Positions 1-5,911 of a stretch of 11,185 bases of DNA are shown piece after piece (positions within the stretch are counted from its first letter, which is position 1; every line of letters starts with the position of its first letter). The stretch is from Gammaproteobacteria bacterium (GTDB lineage: Bacteria > Pseudomonadota > Gammaproteobacteria > Xanthomonadales > Xanthomonadaceae): positions 1 to 11,185 of the forward strand of contig JAHEBG010000015.1 of NCBI GenBank assembly GCA_024642445.1, written 5' to 3'. The notes under the pieces were generated by a model. The model saw only the letters and a program-made list of their open reading frames with translations, did not search any database and was not told where the DNA came from. A program made the translations under genes and the position numbers.

Positions 1-392
1 CTGCGGTTCCGGCCACCTATTCCGAGATGTTGTCCGAGGGACAGTTGAGCAGCATCAACGACCCTGCGCTACGAGACGCCTTGGCTGCCTACGATCGCCT
101 ATCAGGCGTCGCCTCACAGGTATCCAGAAACGTCAGCGATTTCAAGTACGCAAATGATCCCGTGCTGTATCGTCATTTCGTGGTGAACGTGGTGGTGGAC
201 GAGAGCAAGCTGTCCCGGATACGAGACGAAGTCGTTTCATTCAATATTGAAGCCATGAGGAAAGACCCACAATTCGCCACTACCATCACCTTGCTTCGAA
301 GGAATGGCCTGAATTCATGGGAGCAGAGAAAGCTACAGATGCAGTTGGTTGAAAAAATAATAAAATTGCTTGATCAGGAGAACGCACGATGA
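1..392 (+). CDS. DUF6090-like membrane-anchored protein, type I (3' part only; gene 1 of array)
   Basis: The reading frame is open from the window edge (first full codon at 3), and 129 residues are visible before the TGA at 390-392. The ATG at 27 is internal: the codons before it continue the family signature. The visible start, ATYSEMLSEGQL followed by LRDALAAYD, aligns with ATYVELLSAGQL...LRDALLDYD of gene 5 (2905-3678), so this is the C-terminal half of a paralogue. By analogy about 120 residues are missing, including the cationic N-terminus and membrane helix. Like gene 5 it has no cysteine in the visible part and ends in a charged, probably helical tail. Its stop overlaps the next start (ATGA, 389-392). 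The function is unknown; a periplasmic domain on a single-pass anchor is inferred from the complete paralogues. Confidence 0.8.
   Translation, partial: AVPATYSEMLSEGQLSSINDPALRDALAAYDRLSGVASQVSRNVSDFKYANDPVLYRHFVVNVVVDESKLSRIRDEVVSFNIEAMRKDPQFATTITLLRRNGLNSWEQRKLQMQLVEKIIKLLDQENAR
376..380 (+). promoter_or_regulatory. Ribosome binding site for gene 2
   Basis: AGGAG lies 8 nt upstream of the ATG at 389, inside the end of gene 1. It supports this start, so translation of gene 2 can be both coupled and independently initiated. Confidence 0.6.
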
Positions 393-1153
393 TCCTGCGC
401 CGCTTATCGCAATCCCTGAAACAACAAAGCTGGACGGCGATCTGGATCGAGTTCGTTTTGCTGGTGGTCGGTGTTTTTTTGGGTATTCAGGTGGCGAATT
501 GGAACGAGCAACGTGTTGAGGACTCTCGAGCTAGGGCCTACTTGGTCCGCCTGCAACGCGACTTCAATACGGACCTGCAGTCTATTCAGCGCCGTGAAGA
601 GTACTGGGGCAAGGTCGTCAACTACGGCAAACAGGCCATCCACTACGTCGAAACCGGGGAGCGAGTAGACGGATCGGCGTGGAAGACGGTGCTCGCGTTC
701 TACCAAGCCAGCCAGATTTTTCAATGGTTTCCCGCAGATGCAACTTATCAAGAAATGCGCAGCAGCGGCGAATTGGGCTTGATCCGCGATCAAACTCTGC
801 GCGATGCGATGTCGAGACACTATGCCGGAACCGCCTCAGCTGCCTACCTGTACGCCTTTCAGCCGGAATATCGCAAGATTGTGCGTGGGCTGACACCACA
901 GCTTGTTGCCGATTACATCTGGGCGAAGTGCGTGCGAACGCTGAGTCCTGACCAACAGTATCTGCTCGAATGCGATCCGCCGATCTCGGATGCCGAAGCG
1001 CAAGCGGTGCTCGACGTCTATCTACGCGACCCAAGACTCTTGCCGGAGTTGCGGTTCTGGGTCGCCAACCAAGGCGTAGCTTTGAATATCAAATACTACA
1101 AACCAATCTTGCGCGACTTGCTGGCGCGCGCGAAAGCGGAGGCTAAGCCATGA
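389..1153 (+). CDS. DUF6090-like single-pass membrane protein, type II (gene 2 of array)
   Basis: Protein of 254 aa with no recognised enzymatic motif. Residues 1-16 are cationic (MILRRLSQSLKQQ), a hydrophobic helix spans about 17-37 and ends in the family motif GVFLGIQVANWNE, and the rest is soluble and mostly helical. The positive charge before the helix predicts N-in topology with the main domain in the periplasm. The second signature, ATYQEMRSSGELGLIRD...LRDA, covers about 118-140. C181 and C195 have counterparts in gene 7 and may form a disulfide; a late FW (223-224) is also shared. The start overlaps the stop of gene 1 as ATGA and has an AGGAG site. The family resemblance (DUF6090-type) is from recalled motifs; the function is unknown. 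Confidence 0.85.
   Translation: MILRRLSQSLKQQSWTAIWIEFVLLVVGVFLGIQVANWNEQRVEDSRARAYLVRLQRDFNTDLQSIQRREEYWGKVVNYGKQAIHYVETGERVDGSAWKTVLAFYQASQIFQWFPADATYQEMRSSGELGLIRDQTLRDAMSRHYAGTASAAYLYAFQPEYRKIVRGLTPQLVADYIWAKCVRTLSPDQQYLLECDPPISDAEAQAVLDVYLRDPRLLPELRFWVANQGVALNIKYYKPILRDLLARAKAEAKP
470..504 (+). repeat. 35-bp conserved block with T7 run, copy 1
   Basis: Identical to the copies in genes 5 and 6 and two mismatches from gene 7. It encodes GVFLGIQVANW at the end of the membrane helix. The T7 run (474-480) reads T TTT TTG in frame, which fits the X XXY YYZ slippery pattern. The -1 frame stops at TGA 517-519. Confidence 0.8.
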
Positions 1154-1173
1154 TTGCCAAGGAAGCTCCATGA
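1150..1173 (+). CDS. Seven-codon relay mini-ORF (MIAKEAP) between genes 2 and 3
   Basis: The ATG at 1150-1152 overlaps the stop of gene 2 (TGA 1151-1153), and the mini-ORF's own TGA (1171-1173) overlaps the ATG of gene 3 (1170-1172). Both junctions are ATGA. It could let ribosomes pass from gene 2 to gene 3 across what would otherwise be a 16-nt gap. It begins MI like the type I/II genes, so it may be the scar of a deleted paralogue. A chance arrangement is also possible, because the same bases hold the Shine-Dalgarno site of gene 3. Translation is not shown. Confidence 0.35.
   Translation: MIAKEAP
1159..1163 (+). promoter_or_regulatory. Ribosome binding site for gene 3
   Basis: AAGGA is followed by a 6-nt spacer before the ATG at 1170. 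It fixes the start of gene 3 and lies inside the mini-ORF. Confidence 0.65.
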
Positions 1174-1286
1174 CAACCCCGCAAAACGACATTCAGGCCA
1201 TTACGCTGGCATCGGAAACCCCGCGCCGCTCACGCTGGCAACGTTTCTCGCCCTCGATGGGCTGGAAGGCGTTCTGGAGTGAAATC
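1170..1286 (+). repeat. 117-bp direct repeat, copy 1 (5' end of gene 3)
   Basis: The first 39 codons of gene 3 match those of gene 4 (2036-2152) with six mismatches by hand count, while the distal parts of the two genes are much more diverged. It marks a tandem duplication or later homogenisation by recombination. Confidence 0.8.
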
Positions 1287-2039
1287 ATCATCGTGGTACT
1301 CGGCGTGGTGATTGCGCTGGCCGCCAATGAAGCGGTGCAGGACTGGAGCTGGCGCAACAAAGTGAAAGACGGTGAAGCGCGCCTGCAAGGTGATATCGCG
1401 TGGGCGTTCTTGTGGGCTGCGGAAAAAGCCGTCAGTCAACCCTGTATTGATGCGCAACTGGCGGCGGCGGGACGCATCGTACTCGAAAGTGGCGACGTAC
1501 TGAAGCCGATGCCGGTGGTGAGTTCGCTGGATCTGCAATTTGTGGTGCGTATGCCGAATCGGCCCTATCGCTTCCCGGTCTGGGATGCCTTGCTCGCCGA
1601 TGGTACCGCGTCGCATTTCAGCACGCAGCGGCAGGCGTTTTTTGGCCGCATCAGCGATGGCATGGCGCAGTCACGCACATACGAAGCGGAATCGCGGCGC
1701 GTAGGCGGGAACTTGCTGCTGCTGCGCGACCCGATCGCGCTCGACCCTGTCGTCCGTGCGGACCTGCTGACCAACATCAACAACCTGCGATCACTGACGG
1801 CCATCGAGGGACTGAACGCCAAGCAACGCATGCGCGTGATCGCCGATGCCAAACTTGCACCGCCGGACAAAGTCGTTGAACGTTTTCTCAATGCCTCTGG
1901 CGAAAATCCGAACGGGGCCGATTTCTCCGGCATGCCGCATTTCTGCAAGACCCAGGGCTTTCCCGTCGCGGACTGGCGCGACTACCAGAAGCTGCCAGCC
2001 ATCAACATTTTCTATCCCGGTGCGGGAGTGGCCAAATGA
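1170..2039 (+). CDS. DUF6090-related single-pass membrane protein, type III (gene 3 of array)
   Basis: Protein of 289 aa, unrecognised function. Residues 1-35 are a polar, basic cytoplasmic leader (PRRSRWQRF near 18-26). One membrane helix spans about 36-53 and ends in IALAANE, the same place where type I/II proteins have IQVANWNE. The rest is predicted periplasmic. Landmarks shared with gene 4 are C92 in CIDAQL, W138 in the WDALLADGTASHF stretch (138-150), C259 in FCK, and WRDYQK at 269-274. The two cysteines could pair in an oxidising compartment. The AAGGA site 6 nt upstream supports this start. It ends in an ATGA overlap with gene 4, of which it is clearly a tandem duplicate. Its leader differs from the MILRR leader, so the array contains two N-terminal types. 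Confidence 0.83.
   Translation: MTTPQNDIQAITLASETPRRSRWQRFSPSMGWKAFWSEIIIVVLGVVIALAANEAVQDWSWRNKVKDGEARLQGDIAWAFLWAAEKAVSQPCIDAQLAAAGRIVLESGDVLKPMPVVSSLDLQFVVRMPNRPYRFPVWDALLADGTASHFSTQRQAFFGRISDGMAQSRTYEAESRRVGGNLLLLRDPIALDPVVRADLLTNINNLRSLTAIEGLNAKQRMRVIADAKLAPPDKVVERFLNASGENPNGADFSGMPHFCKTQGFPVADWRDYQKLPAINIFYPGAGVAK
2024..2028 (+). promoter_or_regulatory. Ribosome binding site for gene 4
   Basis: GGGAG is followed by a 7-nt spacer before the ATG at 2036, within the end of gene 3. Confidence 0.5.
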
Positions 2040-2152
2040 CAACGCCGCAAAACGACATTCAGGCCATTACGCCAGCATCGGAAACCCCGCGTCGCTCACG
2101 CTGGCAGCGCTTCTCGCCCTCGATGGGCTGGAAGGCGTTCTGGAGTGAAATC
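2036..2152 (+). repeat. 117-bp direct repeat, copy 2 (5' end of gene 4)
   Basis: Second copy of the repeat at 1170-1286. Five of the 39 codons differ by hand count; only codon 13 (Leu/Pro) changes the residue. Confidence 0.8.
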
Positions 2153-2881
2153 TTGATTGTCGTGCTCGGCGTGGTGATCGCGTTGGCCGCCAATGAAACC
2201 GTGGAAGAATGGAGTTGGCAAAACAAGGTGGCGAAGGGTGAGGTGCGCGTGCAAGGCGATGTGGAACAGGCTTTTCTGTGGAGCGCGGAGCAATTTACCA
2301 CCCAGACCTGTATCGACGCGCAACTGGATCGCCTGGCCGGCAACCTGATGGAGAGCGACAGCACCCTGATACCGGCGCCGCTTTATTCGGAAGCCGTCTC
2401 CTTGACAACTCCACGCTACGTCGTGCGCTTGTCCACCCGCCCGTGGCAATTCACGGCATGGGAGGCCTTGCTGGCGGACGGCACGGCGACCCACTTCACC
2501 CCACAGTCGCAACAGCTATACGGTTATATCAAGGAAGTTGCCGTTAGGCAGCAAAGCTTCAGGGTCGAATACGACCGTATGAATGGACGTTTGTCGGCCC
2601 TGTCCTACCCGATGGCGATGGATGCCGGTGTGCGTAGTGATTTCCTGGTGGACATCGAAACCTTGCGTCGCCAGCGTGTCGCGGGCTCACTTTCCGGCGT
2701 GCAGCTGATGTCGCTCGTGGCCGGCGCAGGCATTGCGCCCACGCCGGAATCAGTGGATGCTTTTCTTGAGGCTTCCGGCACGGTGAAATTCTGCAAGGCA
2801 CACGGCCTGCCGCTGACGGATTGGCGCGACTATCAGAAAGTGAATGCTGGCCAGACGTCCGCCCCAGCGGCACCCAAGTAA
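2036..2881 (+). CDS. DUF6090-related single-pass membrane protein, type III (gene 4 of array)
   Basis: Protein of 281 aa and tandem paralogue of gene 3, with the same basic leader (1-35) and membrane helix (about 36-53). The distal domain has diverged but keeps C92 (CIDAQL), the WEALLADGTATHF stretch (142-154), C253 (FCK) and WRDYQK (263-268). The retained cysteines and tail motif suggest these are structural landmarks of the soluble domain, which should face the periplasm given the positive charges before the helix. The start is fixed by the ATGA overlap with gene 3 and a GGGAG site. The gene ends with TAA and is followed by 23 nt before gene 5, one of only two breaks in the chain of overlaps. 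The function is unknown. Confidence 0.83.
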   Translation: MTTPQNDIQAITPASETPRRSRWQRFSPSMGWKAFWSEILIVVLGVVIALAANETVEEWSWQNKVAKGEVRVQGDVEQAFLWSAEQFTTQTCIDAQLDRLAGNLMESDSTLIPAPLYSEAVSLTTPRYVVRLSTRPWQFTAWEALLADGTATHFTPQSQQLYGYIKEVAVRQQSFRVEYDRMNGRLSALSYPMAMDAGVRSDFLVDIETLRRQRVAGSLSGVQLMSLVAGAGIAPTPESVDAFLEASGTVKFCKAHGLPLTDWRDYQKVNAGQTSAPAAPK

Positions 2882-2904
2882 TTGACAACATCAAGAGATA
2901 TCAC

Positions 2905-3678
2905 ATGATCCTAAGACGTCTGTCGCAATCACTGAAACAACAAAACTGGACGGCCATCTGGATTGAGTTTGTGTTGCTAGTCGCCGGTGTTTTTTTGGGT
3001 ATTCAGGTGGCGAATTGGAATGCTGCTCAACAGGATAATAAACGCGAGGCCGATTTCATCGAGCGCCTTGAGCGCGACTTCGAAAAGATCGATGCCCGCC
3101 TTACAAACAACATCTCGACATGGGATGTGTCGTCTGAGGCATCCGTGAGGCTTTTGGCCGACCTTGAGGCATTCAAGCAGCAAGGCAGTTGGCAGCGATC
3201 CAAACCGGAAATCCTTCAAGATCTAGACGATGTAACAGACGGTCGAGTTCCTGCTCCGCGCGCGGCAACTTACGTTGAACTGCTCTCCGCCGGACAACTC
3301 GGCATCATACGAAATACCAAGCTCCGCGATGCGCTGCTCGACTACGACATGCAAGTAGGCTATTCGCAGACTGCATATACAGTGTTGATGCAGCGATCAG
3401 AACCGCATATGACCAGCATCGTTTCGCATCTAACGTTTGATGGAAACAGGAGTAGGGAGTTAAGCAACAAGCCGATCGGGCCAACCAGTGATAGAGCTTG
3501 GTCCGATGTGAATCTGCAAGGGCTTGGGACCGATCCCAAACTGAAAGTTGCGCTGAATATATACGCCATTGCCTCCAACAATCAGATTCGAGTGGCCAAA
3601 ATGCATCAGGAAAAAGCACGCGCTGTTATGGCCATCCTGAAACCCAATACTCTACCACCTGAAGGCACACAACCATGA
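2905..3678 (+). CDS. DUF6090-like single-pass membrane protein, type I (gene 5 of array)
   Basis: Protein of 257 aa. The frame is open further upstream (to a TTG at 2821), but the ATG at 2905 is chosen because the protein then begins MILRRLSQSLKQQNW exactly like genes 2, 6 and 7, and because earlier starts lie inside gene 4. The site upstream (AAGAGA, 2893-2898) is weak. The membrane helix is about 17-37, the GVFLGIQVANWN motif 28-39, a charged helical stretch about 45-70, and the signature ATYVELLSAGQLGIIRN...LRDAL 121-143. There is no cysteine, unlike types II and III. It is closest to the fragment at the window start. The stop overlaps gene 6 as ATGA. The large domain is predicted periplasmic; the function is unknown. 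Confidence 0.84.
   Translation: MILRRLSQSLKQQNWTAIWIEFVLLVAGVFLGIQVANWNAAQQDNKREADFIERLERDFEKIDARLTNNISTWDVSSEASVRLLADLEAFKQQGSWQRSKPEILQDLDDVTDGRVPAPRAATYVELLSAGQLGIIRNTKLRDALLDYDMQVGYSQTAYTVLMQRSEPHMTSIVSHLTFDGNRSRELSNKPIGPTSDRAWSDVNLQGLGTDPKLKVALNIYAIASNNQIRVAKMHQEKARAVMAILKPNTLPPEGTQP
2986..3020 (+). repeat. 35-bp conserved block with T7 run, copy 2
   Basis: Identical to copies 1 and 3, although the codons just upstream differ at third positions. The -1 frame stops at TAA 3036-3038. Confidence 0.8.
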
Positions 3679-4436
3679 TCCTTCGCCGCTTCTCACAAGC
3701 CCTGAAACAACAAAACTGGACCGCCATCAGCATCGAATTCGTGTTGCTGGTGGCCGGTGTTTTTTTGGGTATTCAGGTGGCGAATTGGAATGAGGCACGA
3801 GGCGATCAGCGCGCTTACCGCGATGCCATGACGAGGTTGGCTGAGGAATCAGCCGAAACGCTTCGCTCTACGGCTGAAATACGTACAGTTATCAACGAGA
3901 TGTTGTCTGATGTGCAACCGGCCATTGAAGTGCTTCGCGCTTGTGAATATGGAACGACCGCCGAAGCGACCGTAAACAAGGGATTAAACACGATTCGCTC
4001 ATCACGCGGCGCTGGGGCTGTTACCATCGCGGTTGATCAGCTGGTTGATGAAGAGCGGCTTTTGAAGCAGCAAAGCGATGCGGTTAGAGTTGCGCTACGC
4101 CAGTATTACAGCAGACTTCACGATATCAATTCGACCTCTGAATTCGTCACCAGCGCTGCCAATGCTGGGATCGATGCGCATCCACTCATCAGCTTTACTG
4201 ATGTACTTAATTCGAGTGGAACCTTTAACGGCATCGATATACGACGTGCGCAGATTAATTCGCCAATGGATAAGGCCTGCAGAGATCAATCATTTCTCAA
4301 ATTGTTTTACAACTGGGAGCGCTCGCATATTTTTCAGTTAAAACTTATTAAAGACCTTGAGACGGTCGTAACCAATAACGTCCGCTTGCTAAATCTTGCG
4401 GACTTCAACGCTGAACTAGCCGAGAGCGCGAAATGA
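3675..4436 (+). CDS. DUF6090-like single-pass membrane protein, divergent type (gene 6 of array)
   Basis: Protein of 253 aa with the standard N-terminus: MILRRFSQAL, membrane helix about 17-37, then GVFLGIQVANWNEAR. Downstream it departs from its neighbours. The region of the second signature is degenerate (VDQLVDEERLLKQQSDAVRVALRQYY, about 120-145), keeping only the spacing and the terminal LRQYY. C90 and C202 are its only cysteines and do not align obviously with those of types II or III. The first third after the helix looks helical, possibly a coiled coil (about 45-85). It overlaps both neighbours by ATGA, with GAAGG (3661-3665) upstream. Its sequence looks more AT-rich than genes 3 and 4, judged by eye only. 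The function is unknown. Confidence 0.82.
   Translation: MILRRFSQALKQQNWTAISIEFVLLVAGVFLGIQVANWNEARGDQRAYRDAMTRLAEESAETLRSTAEIRTVINEMLSDVQPAIEVLRACEYGTTAEATVNKGLNTIRSSRGAGAVTIAVDQLVDEERLLKQQSDAVRVALRQYYSRLHDINSTSEFVTSAANAGIDAHPLISFTDVLNSSGTFNGIDIRRAQINSPMDKACRDQSFLKLFYNWERSHIFQLKLIKDLETVVTNNVRLLNLADFNAELAESAK
3756..3790 (+). repeat. 35-bp conserved block with T7 run, copy 3
   Basis: Identical to copies 1 and 2. The -1 frame stops directly after the block at TGA 3791-3793, which would give a 39-residue product. Confidence 0.8.
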
Positions 4437-5200
4437 TCCTCCGAAGATTATCCCAATCCCTCAAAGAACAAAACTGGACCGCCATCAGCATCGAATTCGT
4501 ATTGCTGGTGGCCGGTGTTTTTTTGGGTATTCAGGTGGCAAACTGGAATGAAGCCAGAGCAGAGAAGATGCAAGAAAAGAAATTCTTGCTGCAATTGCGT
4601 GATGAGATTTCAGACAATACCGAAACCATCGACTATCAGCTTCGCTACTACCAACAAATTCTTACTAGCGGGCGGCGAGCGCTGCGTTTTCTTGAGTCCA
4701 ATGCCGATTGCAGTACTGACTGCAATGCATTGTTGGTCGATTTTTTCCTGGCCTCACAATTTTGGGGCACACCCTATACGCGCGCAAAATACCAGGAAGT
4801 CCAACGTCTTGGCTTTCCATCAAACCCGAAAGTACGGCTTGCGGTAGACAAATTCTTTGCCTCCATTGATGGCTGGGATGCGGTAACAGCAACCGCCCCC
4901 GCCTACAGGGAGCGGGTACGCCGGCACATCAGCCCGGATGCCGCCGAAATTCTCTGGAAAAAATGCTGGCGTCCCGTTCATGGCCAATTGGAAGAGCTCA
5001 GCCGCGATTGCGAAGGCGACTTGACATCAATCGACGCGAAAGCGCTGATAAAGAGCATTCAGGCCGACGCGGGAATTGAAAAGGATTTGTCGTTTTGGCT
5101 AGGGCAAAATATATTCGCTGCACACGCACTTCCGATTTCGCTGAAGTTCGCCAAGGCTGCCGAAGATGAAATTAACCGTGAGATCAAGGGTATGCCATGA
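4433..5200 (+). CDS. DUF6090-like single-pass membrane protein, type II (gene 7 of array)
   Basis: Protein of 255 aa, last full member of the array. N-terminus MILRRLSQSLKEQ, membrane helix about 17-37, GVFLGIQVANWNEAR, then a Lys/Glu-rich helical stretch (43-60). The second signature is weak (AKYQEVQRLGFPSNPKVRLAV, 118-138). The C-terminal third aligns with gene 2: SPDAAEILWKKC (C178), C193, and FW (221-222), so the two are closest relatives despite four genes lying between them. C93 and C97 form an extra CxxxC not seen in gene 2. The start overlaps the stop of gene 6 (ATGA), with GAGAG (4422-4426) upstream. A periplasmic domain is predicted; the function is unknown. Confidence 0.84.
   Translation: MILRRLSQSLKEQNWTAISIEFVLLVAGVFLGIQVANWNEARAEKMQEKKFLLQLRDEISDNTETIDYQLRYYQQILTSGRRALRFLESNADCSTDCNALLVDFFLASQFWGTPYTRAKYQEVQRLGFPSNPKVRLAVDKFFASIDGWDAVTATAPAYRERVRRHISPDAAEILWKKCWRPVHGQLEELSRDCEGDLTSIDAKALIKSIQADAGIEKDLSFWLGQNIFAAHALPISLKFAKAAEDEINREIKGMP
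4514..4548 (+). repeat. 35-bp conserved block with T7 run, copy 4 (two mismatches)
   Basis: Differs from the other copies only at 4540 (G to A) and 4543 (T to C), both silent. The T7 run is intact at 4518-4524. The -1 frame stops at TGA 4549-4551. Confidence 0.8.
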
Positions 5201-5241
5201 TATTTGGTTGGCATGTAACTGTTAAAAGCTTCGAGCCTTAG
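5197..5241 (+). CDS. Possible 14-codon remnant after gene 7
   Basis: An ATG at 5197 overlaps the stop of gene 7 (ATGA), as at the other array junctions, and reads MIFGWHVTVKSFEP before TAG. It may be the decayed start of a further paralogue, since it begins MI, or chance. No downstream family signature follows before tdk. Confidence 0.25.
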   Translation: MIFGWHVTVKSFEP

Positions 5242-5267
5242 ACTCGGTCCTTCACAACAGGGCAATA
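5201..5267 (+). other. Intergenic gap between convergent genes
   Basis: These 67 bp separate the ends of gene 7 and tdk. The only inverted repeat I see is CGAG (5232-5235) with CTCG (5243-5246) around a 7-nt loop. It lacks a U-run, so it is too weak to call a terminator. Nothing else is apparent. Confidence 0.5.
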
Positions 5268-5900
5268 CTAATCACCTTGGTCTAACGGCAAAACCGACTG
5301 TTGCAATTCAATGCCGCTTTCGCCGGCCATGATTTTCTTGAACTCGGGCCGTGATACCGACACATAGCGTTCGTTGCCGCCCACTTCCACCTGCGGGCCG
5401 TCGGTAACGGCGCGGCCTTGGGCATCCACGCGCACCACCATATTGGCTTTGCGGCCGGTATGGCAAATGGTTTTCAGTTCAATCAAATTGTCGGCCCAGG
5501 CCAGCAGGTATTGGCTGCCTTCAAACAATTCACCGCGAAAATCGGTGCGCAGGCCATACGCCAATACCGGAATGCCCAGCGAGTCGACCACGTCGGTCAG
5601 CTGCCAAACCTGGGCTTTGCTCAAAAATTGCGCTTCGTCCACCAACACGCAATCGATTTTGCCTTTGGCAGCCAAATTCTGCCGCACTTTCTGCGCCAGG
5701 TCGTCTTGCCCGGTAAATGTGAGCGCCTGCGCCTTCAAGCCGATGCGTGATGCCACCGTGCCTTCGCCGGCGCGGTTATCCAGCTTGGGGGTAAGGATGA
5801 GCGTACGCATGCCGCGCTCATGGTAGTTGTAGGCACTCTGCAGCAAGGTGGTGGTCTTGCCGGCATTCATGGTGGAGTAATAGAAATACAGTTTTGCCAC
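5268..5900 (-). CDS. tdk: Thymidine kinase (type II, TK1-like)
   Basis: Cytosolic enzyme of 210 aa that phosphorylates thymidine (and deoxyuridine) with ATP in the dTMP salvage pathway. The length matches bacterial Tdk (about 205 aa). Visible are [20 protein letters not shown] with the P-loop at 9-17 (K15), the catalytic-acid motif DEAQF with E89, [12 protein letters not shown] (115-126), and the substrate-lasso region [11 protein letters not shown] (174-184). The structural zinc ligands known from the E. coli enzyme (CxC and CxxH) are mostly replaced here: C146 remains, but T148, S183 and E186 stand at the other positions. The start is a GTG at 5900, chosen because it gives the conserved N-terminus; the ribosome site is weak. 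It follows the Sel1-like gene after 11 nt, so it is probably cotranscribed. Confidence 0.96.
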   Translation of the reverse strand: MAKLYFYYSTMNAGKTTTLLQSAYNYHERGMRTLILTPKLDNRAGEGTVASRIGLKAQALTFTGQDDLAQKVRQNLAAKGKIDCVLVDEAQFLSKAQVWQLTDVVDSLGIPVLAYGLRTDFRGELFEGSQYLLAWADNLIELKTICHTGRKANMVVRVDAQGRAVTDGPQVEVGGNERYVSVSRPEFKKIMAGESGIELQQSVLPLDQGD

Positions 5901-5911
5901 GGAATAATCGC

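Noticed and set aside
471..668. ORF in the +1 frame starting at the T7 run in gene 2 (and similarly 4515-4847 in gene 7)
   Set aside because: The GTG start and first residues are only the shared 35-bp block read in another frame. The remainders are unrelated to each other and lack family motifs, so they are unlikely to be separate genes.
2821..2904. Longer N-terminus for gene 5 from the TTG at 2821
   Set aside because: It lies inside gene 4, and the extension has no counterpart in the other MILRR paralogues.
1..5200. Known defence, toxin-immunity or secretion system
   Set aside because: No nuclease, toxin, ATPase, pore or export motif is visible in any array member, and there are no integrase, transposase or tRNA borders. 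The tandem layout alone does not justify such a call.
5232..5246. Hairpin CGAG/CTCG as a bidirectional terminator between gene 7 and tdk
   Set aside because: The stem is only four pairs with a 7-nt loop and no T-run on either side.
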